The notes under the pieces are model-generated. The model ran no database searches. It saw nothing but the letters and a program-made list of their open reading frames with translations, and was not told the DNA's origin. Made by a program: the position numbers and the translations under genes. 64,000 bases of DNA from NCBI GenBank assembly GCA_947492995.1, contig CANLOU010000001.1, positions 310,001 through 374,000 of the forward strand. The letters run 5' to 3'. Position 1 is the first letter of the stretch. Every line of letters starts with the position of its first letter. Source of the stretch: an uncultured Litoreibacter sp. GTDB taxonomy: Bacteria; Pseudomonadota; Alphaproteobacteria; Rhodobacterales; Rhodobacteraceae. Shown in pieces: positions 35,990 through 44,858 of this stretch.

Positions 35990-37477
35990 TTACGCCCCGT
36001 GAACGACCGACCAGCGGCGGATCAACTGCTGTTGCAGCTTTTTGGCCCGCCCGTTGTAGCTGCGCGCACCTTTAGGTGCTTCCCGGTCATTCTTCGACAA
36101 AGCCCTGCGCCTTGGCACGTCAGAGGCAAAGATCGCGAAGGCCAAGTCCCGCCCGTCAGGCGTGCGGATATATCCCGCTAAGGCGCTGACAAAATTCAAT
36201 GTTCCGGTCTTGGCCACCACCTTGATGGGGCTGTTTTGAATGACTTTGTTGTCGGTGTCCCGCACCGCGATATCCTTAAGGATCGGGCCCAGCTGCGCCT
36301 CCGCGCCCTGCGCCGTCAGGACCCTCACCATTTCCTGCGCGGTCATCTTGGTGCTGTCGCCCAGCCCCGAATGGTCCACAAAGCTCGCCTTGTTGATCCC
36401 AGCACGCCCCCGCGCCCAACCCGACATCGCGCGCCCGGACGCCTTTAACCCATTGGTTTTGCTGGTAGAAAGCCCGACAACTTCCGCCGTCAGATTGGTC
36501 GAAAACTTCAACATGTCGCGGCAGATGCGGCGCAGGTCGGGGCTCAGATGCTCCGCCAAAACGGTGCCTTGTGGCACCGAATTGGTCCGCTCCGGGAAGG
36601 GCAACGTGATCCCATGCGACCTTGCCACCGTCTGCAAGACGTCGCCCGCATAGATGTCAGAGCGCCGTACCGGCAGCCATCTGCCGCCTGCATTTCCGAG
36701 CGCCTTACGCGCCACGCTCCAATTCTCCCGCGTCGCAGAATTGGAATATGTAAAGATCGGTGTGCCCCGGTCCGCCACCTGCGTGCGCACAAAACCAACG
36801 CCGGGCCGCACCCGTTCGGATCGCGCATCCATGGTGATGTTGTAGCCCCCGCCAGAGCGCTTCCACTCCAGATAAACGCGGTTGAAATTCAGGTTTAACC
36901 CACTGATTCCAGGGTTATATCCAACTTGCACGGGCTGCGTGCCGTCGATCTGTTCAATGGACGGCAACGCCCCGCCATAGACCTTTAGCTTGCCCCGCAC
37001 CTCGCGCAATCCGGCCAGCTTCAGCCGCCCCGCCAGCTCCAGCAGATCATCCGTCGACAGCGTCGGGTCGCCGCCCCCCACCAGCACCAGGTCGCCTTGC
37101 AGGACGCCGCCATTGATGGGCCCTGTCGCAATGATCCGCGTGCGGTAGCGATGCCCGCCGCCCAGTGTCTCCAACGCATAAAGCGCCGTCACGGCCTTCG
37201 CCACGCTTGCGGGCGGATGCTGCACCAAAGGCGCATGCGCCTCCAATATCTTGCCCGTCCGCGCGTCCGCCACCACGTAGCTGGCCTTGCCGCCAAGGTT
37301 CGCCGCCTCCACCAGCCGCGCCCCATCGGGCGCCGCTAACTTCGCAAAATCACTCGGTTTTGCGATCGGACGGGACGACCGGTCGGGCGCGTTCGCGAGC
37401 GCGCAACCTGCGGTTCCGTATAACAAAAAGGACAAAACGGTGCGGCGGCCATACCGGCCAAAATCAGACGGGTTCAT
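35990..37477 (-). CDS. dacB: D-alanyl-D-alanine carboxypeptidase/endopeptidase (PBP4 family)
   Basis: 495-residue class C low-molecular-mass penicillin-binding protein, which trims peptidoglycan stem peptides and cross-links in the periplasm. The serine motif SVAK (Ser91, Lys94), SxN-type STNLTAE and KTGTLNFVSALAGY are all present, with the large insertion (domain II/III) typical of PBP4 between the first two. The N terminus GRRTVLSFLLYGTAGCALANA is a signal with Arg-Arg and a possible lipobox Cys. Start 37477 chosen to give this signal. Confidence 0.9.
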   Translation of the reverse strand: MNPSDFGRYGRRTVLSFLLYGTAGCALANAPDRSSRPIAKPSDFAKLAAPDGARLVEAANLGGKASYVVADARTGKILEAHAPLVQHPPASVAKAVTALYALETLGGGHRYRTRIIATGPINGGVLQGDLVLVGGGDPTLSTDDLLELAGRLKLAGLREVRGKLKVYGGALPSIEQIDGTQPVQVGYNPGISGLNLNFNRVYLEWKRSGGGYNITMDARSERVRPGVGFVRTQVADRGTPIFTYSNSATRENWSVARKALGNAGGRWLPVRRSDIYAGDVLQTVARSHGITLPFPERTNSVPQGTVLAEHLSPDLRRICRDMLKFSTNLTAEVVGLSTSKTNGLKASGRAMSGWARGRAGINKASFVDHSGLGDSTKMTAQEMVRVLTAQGAEAQLGPILKDIAVRDTDNKVIQNSPIKVVAKTGTLNFVSALAGYIRTPDGRDLAFAIFASDVPRRRALSKNDREAPKGARSYNGRAKKLQQQLIRRWSVVHGA

Positions 37478-37542
37478 AGGCCGGACTTTCGCCCAAGCCG
37501 AACACGGTGGCAAGCGGTCAAACACCCTGATACGCAAGCGTG

Positions 37543-38397
37543 ATGGACCGCGCCCTGCTCACCGCCGCCGCGATCATGTCGCTGGGCATGTTGCTGATCC
37601 CCTTCGGGGACACGGCGGGCAAAATGATGACATCCGCTGGCATCCATCCGTTCTTCGTCGCATGGACCCGCTACCTGATCGGCATGGCGGTGCTGCTGCC
37701 ATTCGCCTTCCACTACGACGCATTTCAGCTGCTGAAAAACTGGCGCATCTGGCTGCGCAGCGCGGTGCAGGTCTTCACCATCTGCACGATCCTCAACGCG
37801 CTATCAACCGAGTCAATCGCCAATGTTTTCGGGGCCTTCTTCCTTGGCCCGATGGTCAGCTATGTCCTGTCCATCTGGCTTTTGAAGGAACAGGGAAACG
37901 TCCTCCGTATCCTTCTTCTGGCCATCGGCCTGGGAGGGGTTTTCCTTGTCGTCAAACCCGGTTTCGGCATGACCCCCGGACTGGCATGGGCCGCGCTATC
38001 TGGTTGTTTTTATGGTATGTTCCTGACCGCGTCGCGTTGGGTCGCGCCGCTTGGCAAACCTGTGCATCTGCTGCTCACCCAGCTCATCATCGGGGCGCTG
38101 ATCCTTACGCCGCTGGGCCTGATCCACCTGCCGGCGATCACCCCGAACGTCGCGGGCCTTGTGACGTGGTCCGCCGTGGCCTCCATGCTTGGCAACCTGT
38201 TTCTGGTCTTCGCCTACGCGCGCGCGGGCGCGTCAACGCTGGCCCCCTTCGTCTATGTGCAGCTGATCGGGGCCACGGCCTACGGGCTGGTGTTCTTCGG
38301 AAACTGGCCCGACCAAATCTCTGCCATTGGTATCGCGGTGATCTTTGGCTCAGGCATCGCCACTCTGTTTCTTAGGACCAGTCGCCCCGCGCCCTGA
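37543..38397 (+). CDS. DMT superfamily (EamA) transporter
   Basis: 284 residues in about ten transmembrane helices as two EamA repeats ([57 protein letters not shown]). These carriers export or import metabolites such as amino acids. ATG 37543 follows an in-frame GTG at 37540. The 3' end overlaps the convergent nadD gene by 26 bp. Confidence 0.85.
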   Translation: MDRALLTAAAIMSLGMLLIPFGDTAGKMMTSAGIHPFFVAWTRYLIGMAVLLPFAFHYDAFQLLKNWRIWLRSAVQVFTICTILNALSTESIANVFGAFFLGPMVSYVLSIWLLKEQGNVLRILLLAIGLGGVFLVVKPGFGMTPGLAWAALSGCFYGMFLTASRWVAPLGKPVHLLLTQLIIGALILTPLGLIHLPAITPNVAGLVTWSAVASMLGNLFLVFAYARAGASTLAPFVYVQLIGATAYGLVFFGNWPDQISAIGIAVIFGSGIATLFLRTSRPAP

Positions 38398-38971
38398 TCG
38401 CGCTGGACGACGCCTCGTTCAGCGGCACGTTGATGTAACACCAGGCCGGCGCCGCCCTGCGCGCCAGCACCTGACTGGACGCCCCCACAAGCCGCGCATC
38501 ATCATAAAGTTGCGCCGCCACCGACCGCCGCGCCGACAACCGGTCGCCCGGCCGCGCCAGCACGCCCACAGGCACCATCTCCATGATGTCGCGCCAGTCC
38601 TGCCAGTGATGCAGCGACGCCAGATTGTCCGCCCCCATCAGCCACACAAACCGCACGCCCGGATACCGCCGCACCAGCCCGCGCAGCGTCTGCGCGGTGT
38701 ACCGCGTGCCCAGTTTCGCCTCGATATCCGTCACTGTGACGCGCGGGTGGTCCATCACCTCCCGCGCCCGCGCAACGCGGTCCGCCAAAGGCGCGGGCCC
38801 GCGTGTTTTCAACGGGTTACCCGGCGACACCAGCCACCACACCTGATCCAAGCCAAACCGTTTCAACGCCTCGCGGGTGATATGCACATGGCCGGAATGC
38901 GCCGGGTCAAACGATCCGCCCAGCAGGCCCACAGCCTGCCCCGCCCGCGCCAGTGGCCAGCCCGATGACAC
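38372..38971 (-). CDS. nadD: Nicotinate-nucleotide adenylyltransferase
   Basis: 199-residue nucleotidyltransferase making deamido-NAD from nicotinate mononucleotide and ATP. The (H)xGH signature is [17 protein letters not shown], with [16 protein letters not shown] and the C-terminal ISSTxIR-type [16 protein letters not shown] at 38971 is chosen as start because it directly follows the upstream aldo/keto reductase stop and gives normal length; a longer frame runs into that gene. Confidence 0.9.
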   Translation of the reverse strand: MSSGWPLARAGQAVGLLGGSFDPAHSGHVHITREALKRFGLDQVWWLVSPGNPLKTRGPAPLADRVARAREVMDHPRVTVTDIEAKLGTRYTAQTLRGLVRRYPGVRFVWLMGADNLASLHHWQDWRDIMEMVPVGVLARPGDRLSARRSVAAQLYDDARLVGASSQVLARRAAPAWCYINVPLNEASSSAIRARGDWS

Positions 38972-38972
38972 G

Positions 38973-40088
38973 CTAGTCGCTCTCAGAGGATTTGGCCCAA
39001 AGGTTGATATCCTCCTCCGAGGATATCCGGTCAATCTCCGCCAACTCGTCGCCGCTGAACTCTAGATTCGCCACCGCACCCGCGCAGTCCACAATCTGTT
39101 CGGGCTTGGACGCGCCGATCAACGCCGTCGTCGCATGGCCGTCGCGCAGCACCCAGGCCAACGCCATTTGCGCCAAGGTTTGCCCTCGCAATTCCGCCAA
39201 ATCATTCAACGCCTTTACCGATGCCAGGGACCGCTCGTTAATCATCCCGTCCAGCAACGATTTGCCCTGCGTGGCGCGGCTCCCCTCGGGGATGCCGCCC
39301 AGATATTTCTTCGTCAAAATCCCCTGCGCCAAAGGCGTAAACGCAATGGACCCCACGCCCACGTCGGTCAAGGTGTCCCAAAGCCCGTCATGTTCGGTCC
39401 AGCGGTTCAGGATGTTGTAGGACGGCTGGTGGATCAGACACGGCGTGCCCAGATCCTTCAAAATCGCCACGGCCTGCCGCGTCTTCTGGGAATTGTAGGA
39501 CGAGATCCCCGCATACAGCGCCCGCCCCGACCGCACGATGTAATCCAACGCGCCCATGGTTTCCTCCAACGGCGTCTCGGGGTCAAAGCGGTGCGAGTAG
39601 AAAATATCGACGTAGTCCAACCCCATGCGTTTCAGCGACTGGTCACACGACGCCACCAAATACTTGCGCGACCCCATCTCGCCATACGGCCCCGGCCACA
39701 TCAGATACCCCGCCTTGGAGGAGATAATCATCTCGTCCCGATACCCGTGGAAATCTTCCTTCAAAATCTCGCCAAACGCGGTCTCTGCCGACCCAGGGGG
39801 AGGCCCGTAGTTATTCGCCAGATCAAAATGCGTGATCCCGTGGTCAAACGCCGTTTGGCACATCTTGCGCTTATTCTCATGCGGGCTGTCGCCGCCGAAA
39901 TTGTGCCAAAGCCCCAGCGAGATCGCGGGCAGCTTCACCCCCGAATTGCCGCATCGGCGGTACACCATTTTCTCGTATCGGTCGGCGGCAGGCGTATAGG
40001 GCATGATCGGGGCTTTCACTGGGCGTTGAACTTTGGTCATACCCATCTTGTGGCGGGCCAGCCGCGCAAGGTCAAATGGAACGGGCAT
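38973..40088 (-). CDS. Aldo/keto reductase, YghZ/Gpr-like (L-glyceraldehyde 3-phosphate reductase family)
   Basis: 371-residue (beta/alpha)8 NADPH reductase. [22 protein letters not shown] and [20 protein letters not shown] match the YghZ group, with catalytic Asp/Tyr in the first and Lys in the second. [12 protein letters not shown] and the cofactor site [13 protein letters not shown] follow. About 28 residues precede usual homology at [23 protein letters not shown]; starts at 40088 (GGAG upstream), 40046 or 40004 are possible. Transcribed just ahead of nadD. Confidence 0.88.
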   Translation of the reverse strand: MPVPFDLARLARHKMGMTKVQRPVKAPIMPYTPAADRYEKMVYRRCGNSGVKLPAISLGLWHNFGGDSPHENKRKMCQTAFDHGITHFDLANNYGPPPGSAETAFGEILKEDFHGYRDEMIISSKAGYLMWPGPYGEMGSRKYLVASCDQSLKRMGLDYVDIFYSHRFDPETPLEETMGALDYIVRSGRALYAGISSYNSQKTRQAVAILKDLGTPCLIHQPSYNILNRWTEHDGLWDTLTDVGVGSIAFTPLAQGILTKKYLGGIPEGSRATQGKSLLDGMINERSLASVKALNDLAELRGQTLAQMALAWVLRDGHATTALIGASKPEQIVDCAGAVANLEFSGDELAEIDRISSEEDINLWAKSSESD

Positions 40089-40164
40089 CCGTGGTTGTCT
40101 CCGCGCGCTCCCTCAGCCTAACGTCGCACAACATCATTTAAGGGTAACGAGTACGTTCAAATTC

Positions 40165-40251
40165 ATGTTTCGCGTGGCCCTCACGGGCCTTCTGACGATG
40201 GCGGCCGCCGCACACGCCGCCACCGTCAAGCCACGTGCAATCGAACCTTGA
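40165..40251 (+). CDS. Possible 28-residue signal-peptide-like microprotein
   Basis: Frame MFRVALTGLLTMAAAAHAATVKPRAIEP: a basic start, hydrophobic core and AHA-A cleavage-like site, then ten residues. No good ribosome binding site is visible, so translation is doubtful. It could be a leftover signal-peptide fragment of a lost gene. Confidence 0.25.
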   Translation: MFRVALTGLLTMAAAAHAATVKPRAIEP

Positions 40252-40314
40252 CCCTCCCTCGCTCAAGCAAGAGCTCTGAGTGACAGGGGTCAAACCTAAA
40301 GAGGCAGATCAGAT

Positions 40315-40710
40315 ATGGCCGGCGAGAAGAATTTGGATGTGTTGATGAAATCCCTGTCGGCGGTTCTTGTTGACGGGGTGTATGTTTTCGTGACCGTTCA
40401 AGGGGACCACAAATCGTTCGGTTTCAAACCTCGCATGACCTTCGAAGAGGCTGAAGGAACAACCTATATCATGTTGAAATCCGAGGCCGCCGCCCTTGGA
40501 TTACCCTACGAGTTTCCAAGCCGGATGATTACGCTGAATATCCATTCATCCCTCGAAGCGGTTGGCTTTATGGCGCGCATCGCCACTGAACTTGCGAAAC
40601 ACGATATGGGCGTAAACCCCGTTGCTGGCTTTTTTCACGATCATCTGTTTGTCCCTGACGGGCGGGAGCAGGATGCGATGCGAATTTTGCAGGCCATGGC
40701 ACAGGGCTGA
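40315..40710 (+). CDS. ACT-like domain protein
   Basis: 131 residues. Two halves with ACT-type beta-alpha-beta order: LMKSLSAVLVDGVYVFVTV, MTFEEAEGTTYIMLKSEAAALGL, then MITLNIHSSLEAVGFMARIATELAKHDMGVNPVAGFFHDHLFVPDG. It resembles small ACT-domain (DUF2241-like) proteins thought to bind amino acids. No fused catalytic domain. Weak upstream Shine-Dalgarno. Lies alone between the aldo/keto reductase and ettA. Confidence 0.75.
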   Translation: MAGEKNLDVLMKSLSAVLVDGVYVFVTVQGDHKSFGFKPRMTFEEAEGTTYIMLKSEAAALGLPYEFPSRMITLNIHSSLEAVGFMARIATELAKHDMGVNPVAGFFHDHLFVPDGREQDAMRILQAMAQG

Positions 40711-40833
40711 CCGCTCCGATACTGACGAAGGTCGTGGGCGTCGGGGATTTGTCATCCCTGCGCGTCATAAGATTGCGCTTCGCTCACCCCCTAGCTAAAC
40801 ACGTTAAAACCCAAAAGCGCAGGACAGATTCCC

Positions 40834-42489
40834 ATGGCAGCCAATCAATTCGTCTACTTCATGGACGGCGTCTCAAAGCAGTATCCCGGCGGCAAGAAGG
40901 TGTTTGAAAACATCCGCCTGAACTTCCTGCCCGGCGTCAAAATCGGCGTGGTCGGCGTCAACGGCACCGGTAAGTCGTCGCTCATGCGCATCATGTCCGG
41001 CGAGGACAAGGAATTCACCGGCGAGGCATGGGCCGCAGAAGGGGCCAAGATCGGCTACCTGTCGCAAGAGCCCAAGCTCGACGAAACCCTCGACGTGCGC
41101 GGCAATGTGATGCTGGGCGTCAAGGAAAAGAAGGACATTCTTGATCGCTACAACGAGCTGGCGATGAACTATTCCGACGAGACGGCGGAAGAAATGGCCA
41201 AGCTGCAGGACGAGATCGACGCCCAAAACCTCTGGGACCTCGACGCGCAGATCGACATCGCGATGGAGGCCCTGCGCTGCCCCCCCGATAACGCCGCCGT
41301 CGAAAACCTGTCCGGCGGTGAAAAGCGCCGTGTGGCTTTGTGCAAGCTGCTGCTTGAAGCCCCCGACATGCTGCTTCTCGACGAGCCGACCAACCACCTC
41401 GACGCGGAAACCATCGCGTGGCTGCAAAAGCACCTGATCGACTACAAGGGTACCATCCTGATCGTCACTCACGACCGCTATTTCCTCGACGACATCACCG
41501 GCTGGATCCTCGAACTCGACCGCGGTCGCGGCATCCCTTACGAGGGCAATTATTCCTCCTGGCTCGAACAGAAAGCCAAGCGGCTGGAACGCGAGGCCAA
41601 GGAAGACAAGTCCAAGCAAAAGACGCTTGAGAAAGAACTTGAATGGATGCGCTCCGGTGCCAAGGCCCGTCAGGCCAAGGGCAAGGCCCGCATCAACGCC
41701 TATAACGAAATGGCCAACCAGTCCGAGAAGGAAAAAATCGGCCGCGCCCAGATCATCATCCCCAACGGCCCCCGTCTGGGCAACAAGGTGATCGAGGTCG
41801 AGAACCTCACCAAAGCCTATGGCGACAAGCTGCTGGTCGAGAACCTCTCCTTCTCCCTCCCCGCAGGCGGCATCGTCGGCGTCATCGGCCCCAACGGCGC
41901 CGGTAAATCCACGCTGTTCCGGATGCTGACGGGCCAAGAAACCCCCGATAGCGGGGAGGTGTCCTACGGCGATACCGTGCAGCTATCCTACGTGGACCAA
42001 TCCCGCGACGCGCTGAAGGGCGACGCGAATGTTTGGGAAGAAATCTCAGACGGGGGGGAGATCATCCAGCTGGGCGACGCGCAGATGAATTCCCGCGCCT
42101 ACTGCTCCGCCTTCAACTTCAAGGGCGGCGATCAGCAGAAGAAGGTCGGCACCCTGTCAGGCGGCGAACGCAACCGCGTGCATCTGGCGAAACTGTTGAA
42201 ATCCGGCGGCAATGTGCTGCTCCTCGATGAACCTACCAACGACCTTGACGTGGAAACGTTAAGGGCGCTTGAAGACGCCATCGAAAACTTCGCCGGCTGC
42301 GCCGTCGTCATCTCCCACGACCGCTTCTTTTTGGACCGCCTCTGCACCCACATCCTCGCCTTCGAGGGCGAGGCCCATGTCGAATGGTTCGAAGGCAACT
42401 TCGAGGCTTATGAGGAAGACAAAATCCGCAGGTTGGGACCGGACGCAGTGGAACCCAAGCGGGTGAAGTATAAGAAATTTACGCGATGA
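40834..42489 (+). CDS. ettA: Energy-dependent translational throttle protein EttA (ABC-F)
   Basis: 551-residue ABC-F ATPase with two nucleotide-binding domains and no membrane segment. Walker A GVNGTGKSSL and GPNGAGKSTL; signatures LSGGEKRRVAL and LSGGERNRVHL; Walker B LLLDEPTNHLD and LLLDEPTNDLD. The arm motif LSQEPKLDETLDVRGNVMLG and the charged linker (LEREAKEDKSKQKTLEKELEWMRSGAKARQAKGKARINAY) are typical of EttA, which gates the ribosomal E site according to ADP/ATP. Overlaps the next gene by 4 bp. Confidence 0.95.
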   Translation: MAANQFVYFMDGVSKQYPGGKKVFENIRLNFLPGVKIGVVGVNGTGKSSLMRIMSGEDKEFTGEAWAAEGAKIGYLSQEPKLDETLDVRGNVMLGVKEKKDILDRYNELAMNYSDETAEEMAKLQDEIDAQNLWDLDAQIDIAMEALRCPPDNAAVENLSGGEKRRVALCKLLLEAPDMLLLDEPTNHLDAETIAWLQKHLIDYKGTILIVTHDRYFLDDITGWILELDRGRGIPYEGNYSSWLEQKAKRLEREAKEDKSKQKTLEKELEWMRSGAKARQAKGKARINAYNEMANQSEKEKIGRAQIIIPNGPRLGNKVIEVENLTKAYGDKLLVENLSFSLPAGGIVGVIGPNGAGKSTLFRMLTGQETPDSGEVSYGDTVQLSYVDQSRDALKGDANVWEEISDGGEIIQLGDAQMNSRAYCSAFNFKGGDQQKKVGTLSGGERNRVHLAKLLKSGGNVLLLDEPTNDLDVETLRALEDAIENFAGCAVVISHDRFFLDRLCTHILAFEGEAHVEWFEGNFEAYEEDKIRRLGPDAVEPKRVKYKKFTR

Positions 42490-43340
42490 GCGACGCGCGG
42501 GACCACGACGACAACACCTACAAGCAGCTCAAGCACCGCTTCGCCATCGAACCGGTGACCGAGGCGCGGATGAAGATGTTGCGGGCGCGGTCCCACCCCG
42601 GCGCCTATCAGACGGAGAAGGTGCCAGACCACATCCTGAAAGCCGTCACCGTGCTCGACGAAACGGATGACAAAGTCCTGCTGCAAGGGCCCCATGACAC
42701 ACTGTGGATGCCCAAACCCATGGTGCGGCCCAACTGGTTCAGCATGTCGCGTGGCTATGCCCGCCACCTGCTGAACAAATACGCGATGAAGGATGTGCTG
42801 CGGGTAAAGCAGCGCGATGTCGTGGTCGATTGCGGCGCATTTGTCGGCGGCTTCGCTCTCGCCGCGGCGGAGCGGGCAGCGCGGGTGATCGCGGTGGAAC
42901 CCGCGCCCATCAGCTTTGACTGCCTGCAGCTCAACACCGCCGATGCCAGTAACATCACCTGCGTGCAGGCGGGCCTGCTGGACAAGGACGGCACCGCAAA
43001 GATCGCTGTGCGCCCAAACCCTACCGACAACTCCTTCCTCCGAGACGAGGCAGACAGCACCACGTTTCCCGACACCGTTGAAGTTCCGGTGCTCAGCCTG
43101 CCCAGCCTGATGGAGCAGCAGGAGCTTGACCATATCGATATGCTCAAGCTGGAGGCCGAGGGGCTGGAGCTGGAAATTCTGGACACGGTGACGCCCAAGC
43201 TGGTGTCGCGCATCGCCATCGACGCGGGCCCCGAACGCGGCGGCATGTCTCCCTTCCTGGACCTCGCTGTGTTGCTGGCCTCCCGTGGCTACCACCTCGC
43301 CAACCGCAACTACTGGCTCTACGCAGTCAGCGACGAATAG
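42486..43340 (+). CDS. FkbM family methyltransferase
   Basis: 284 residues. The SAM-binding motif I reads VVDCGAFVGGFALAAAERAARVIAVEPAP at about residues 113-141, followed by LNTADASNITCVQAGLLDKDGTAKI and DMLKLEAEGLELEIL, a standard FkbM order. These enzymes methylate hydroxyl groups of small molecules or glycans. Start overlaps the ettA stop (ATGA), so it is translationally coupled; the functional link is not obvious. Confidence 0.85.
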   Translation: MSDARDHDDNTYKQLKHRFAIEPVTEARMKMLRARSHPGAYQTEKVPDHILKAVTVLDETDDKVLLQGPHDTLWMPKPMVRPNWFSMSRGYARHLLNKYAMKDVLRVKQRDVVVDCGAFVGGFALAAAERAARVIAVEPAPISFDCLQLNTADASNITCVQAGLLDKDGTAKIAVRPNPTDNSFLRDEADSTTFPDTVEVPVLSLPSLMEQQELDHIDMLKLEAEGLELEILDTVTPKLVSRIAIDAGPERGGMSPFLDLAVLLASRGYHLANRNYWLYAVSDE

Positions 43341-43518
43341 GGGTTTGCCGCCTGCTTCGCAGCGATCAAATCTGCACGACTGGCCCCACACCAAGCCGTA
43401 GGGTGCGTGCTCGCCACGCACCGCCCTTCATTGGGGAACCAAACCCAACCCTACCGCGTTACTTCTCCAACCGCCGACCGCCACGCCGGAGCCTCACGCA
43501 CCAAAAAGGAGAAACATC
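43341..43518. other. Start of a 604-bp gap between the FkbM gene and cspA
   Basis: The gap 43341-43944 contains no intact gene that I can support. It holds a decayed DUF1328 gene (43507-43660), a 9-3-9 palindrome (43745-43765) and the presumed long leader of cspA. In this first part I see only a GC-rich stretch without a convincing hairpin. Confidence 0.5.
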
Positions 43519-43660
43519 ACGCTCGGTTGGGCTCCTACATTTTCATCCTCGCAATCATCGCTGGCATCTTCGGTTTCGGCAGCATCGCCGATGCCTTCGC
43601 TGGTATCGCGCAAATCCTCTTCGTGATTTTCCTCGTTTCGAGGACCGCACCGAACCGTCA
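43507..43660 (+). pseudogene. Decayed DUF1328 (YtjA-like) small membrane protein gene
   Basis: AGGAG (43507-43511) is followed 7 bp later by ACG CTC GGT TGG GCT, where DUF1328 genes read ATG-CTC-GGT-TGG-GCT (MLGWA): the start codon is ACG. After this the family pattern continues in another frame (YIFILAIIAGIFGFGSIADA, then FAGIAQILFVIFLV), which can be explained by loss of one T in the T run near 43540. The C-terminal part is not recognisable. Intact relatives are about 55 residues with two membrane helices. Confidence 0.65.
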
Positions 43661-43744
43661 GCGGCCGCGCGCTGGAAAGACTCACGCGGCGCTAGTGAAC
43701 AAGCACTTAACCGGCCAAAAGCGCGGCGTTCTGTGCGCCAGTCG

Positions 43745-43765
43745 CGTATGTATAAAATACATACG
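43745..43765. promoter_or_regulatory. Palindrome CGTATGTAT-AAA-ATACATACG upstream of cspA
   Basis: Perfect 9-3-9 inverted repeat, AT-rich in GC-rich surroundings, 180 bp before the cspA start. Further CATAC repeats follow (ACATACAATCCATACAC to about 43790). Looks like an operator or the base of a leader-RNA hairpin; binder unknown. Confidence 0.5.
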
Positions 43766-43944
43766 AAATACACATACAATCCATACACGCTTTACTTGGC
43801 CCTCAAACCCTGCGATATGGGCCTCGCTACGTTTGCCTATTTCGACCACTGACCTCCCTAATACGGCTGCCAGTCTCTCGTTACAGACCGACCACGCCGG
43901 GCTGCCACACTCATGCGGGCAGCATATATTTAAGGAAGATCACA

Positions 43945-44151
43945 ATGGCCAATGGCACAGTGAAATGGTTCAACTCTACTAAAGGCTTCGGCTTTATCGC
44001 ACCTGAAGGCGGCTCCAAGGACGTGTTCGTACACATCTCCGCCGTTGAGCGTGCAGGCCTGACAGGTCTGGAAGACAACCAAGCGGTTACGTTCGACATC
44101 GAAGCAGGCCGTGACGGCCGCGAGTCGGCGATCAATATCGCGCTGGCGTAA
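43945..44151 (+). CDS. cspA: Cold-shock protein (CspA family)
   Basis: 68-residue single OB-fold RNA chaperone. RNP1 KGFGFIAPE and RNP2 DVFVHIS carry the RNA-binding aromatics, preceded by [21 protein letters not shown] lies 8 bp upstream. The long non-coding stretch before it would give the long 5' leader usual for cold-shock genes. Monocistronic, closed by an intrinsic terminator. Confidence 0.95.
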   Translation: MANGTVKWFNSTKGFGFIAPEGGSKDVFVHISAVERAGLTGLEDNQAVTFDIEAGRDGRESAINIALA

Positions 44152-44202
44152 GGGCTTAGCCCTGTTCTGCCGCTGACGCGGCGGGGCGTTTTGCAGAATA
44201 AA

Positions 44203-44242
44203 AAACCGCCCGAAGCTGGGATGCTTCGGGCGGTTTCTTTTT
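44203..44242 (+). terminator. Intrinsic terminator of cspA
   Basis: 14-bp perfect stem AAACCGCCCGAAGC / GCTTCGGGCGGTTT (44203-44216, 44223-44236), loop TGGGAT, followed by CTTTTT. About 50 bp after the cspA stop. The A-rich 5' side may make it bidirectional. Confidence 0.92.
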
Positions 44243-44328
44243 GAGAAGGTGGCCAATCTGCCGGTGGCCAAAGGCGCGTCACGAGGTGTAGCGAGGGTCG
44301 CGCCTGTCCTTCCTTGGAAAGTCTGGCC

Positions 44329-44511
44329 CTAGGCGGCCATAAAGATGTTGTGCATCGTGTTGGAGCGCGACGAGGTGAACACCGGCTGCGCCTCACGTAT
44401 GTGATTGGACAGCAGGACCACGCCATTATCGGCGCCGGATTTGCGAATTTGGAGGGCTTGCAAGGCAATCAGGCGACGGTTGCGGGCACGTTCTGTCAGA
44501 GAAATAGTCAT
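44329..44511 (-). CDS. Small hypothetical protein (60 aa)
   Basis: MTISLTERARNRRLIALQAL then QIRKSGADNGVVLLSNHIRE and a 20-residue tail ending NIFMAA. AAGGA lies 9 bp upstream of the ATG, and the composition (basic helical N terminus) is protein-like. No membrane segment or known family. Convergent with the cspA terminator. Confidence 0.5.
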   Translation of the reverse strand: MTISLTERARNRRLIALQALQIRKSGADNGVVLLSNHIREAQPVFTSSRSNTMHNIFMAA

Positions 44512-44858
44512 ATCAGTTATCCTTCCGTGGGTTGGGGCTTACTCTGAACCGTTTCCGGCAACTGATTACGTAATAATAAAACGTCATGCGCCATATTTCA
44601 GCAAGTATGTTTCTCCTTACCGCCCCCTGGAGACGTTTTGTTGCTCCATTTTGACCAGAAAGTTGCCATAATTTCCGCTCAATTCGACAAAATTTATGCT
44701 GATTATGACGAAATTTCAGCCACTTCGCCGCATTCTGCATCGGAAAAAACTTGGGCAACGGGCCTAATTGGGCACGGCACGCCCCCACAAAGGCACAAGT
44801 TTGCCGCGTTACAGGGCACCGCATTGTGACCAATCCCGTTTGCTTTTAGAACGATGTC
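44512..44858. other. 347-bp intergenic region without a supported gene
   Basis: AT-richer than its surroundings. Short open frames exist on both strands but lack ribosome binding sites and protein-like composition. It presumably holds the promoters of the 60-residue minus-strand gene and the plus-strand reductase. Confidence 0.5.

Noticed and set aside
35824-36075. 83-codon plus frame across the inverted repeats at 35.8-36.0 kb
   Set aside because: Begins inside one inverted repeat, crosses the other and ends antisense to dacB; no ribosome site.
43407-43982. 191-codon plus frame covering the DUF1328 remnant and the start of cspA
   Set aside because: Only its middle resembles a protein (DUF1328); the rest lacks a ribosome site and runs out of frame into cspA.
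44638-44829. 63-codon plus frame before the geranylgeranyl-reductase-family gene
   Set aside because: No ribosome binding site and no protein-like pattern; likely promoter DNA.
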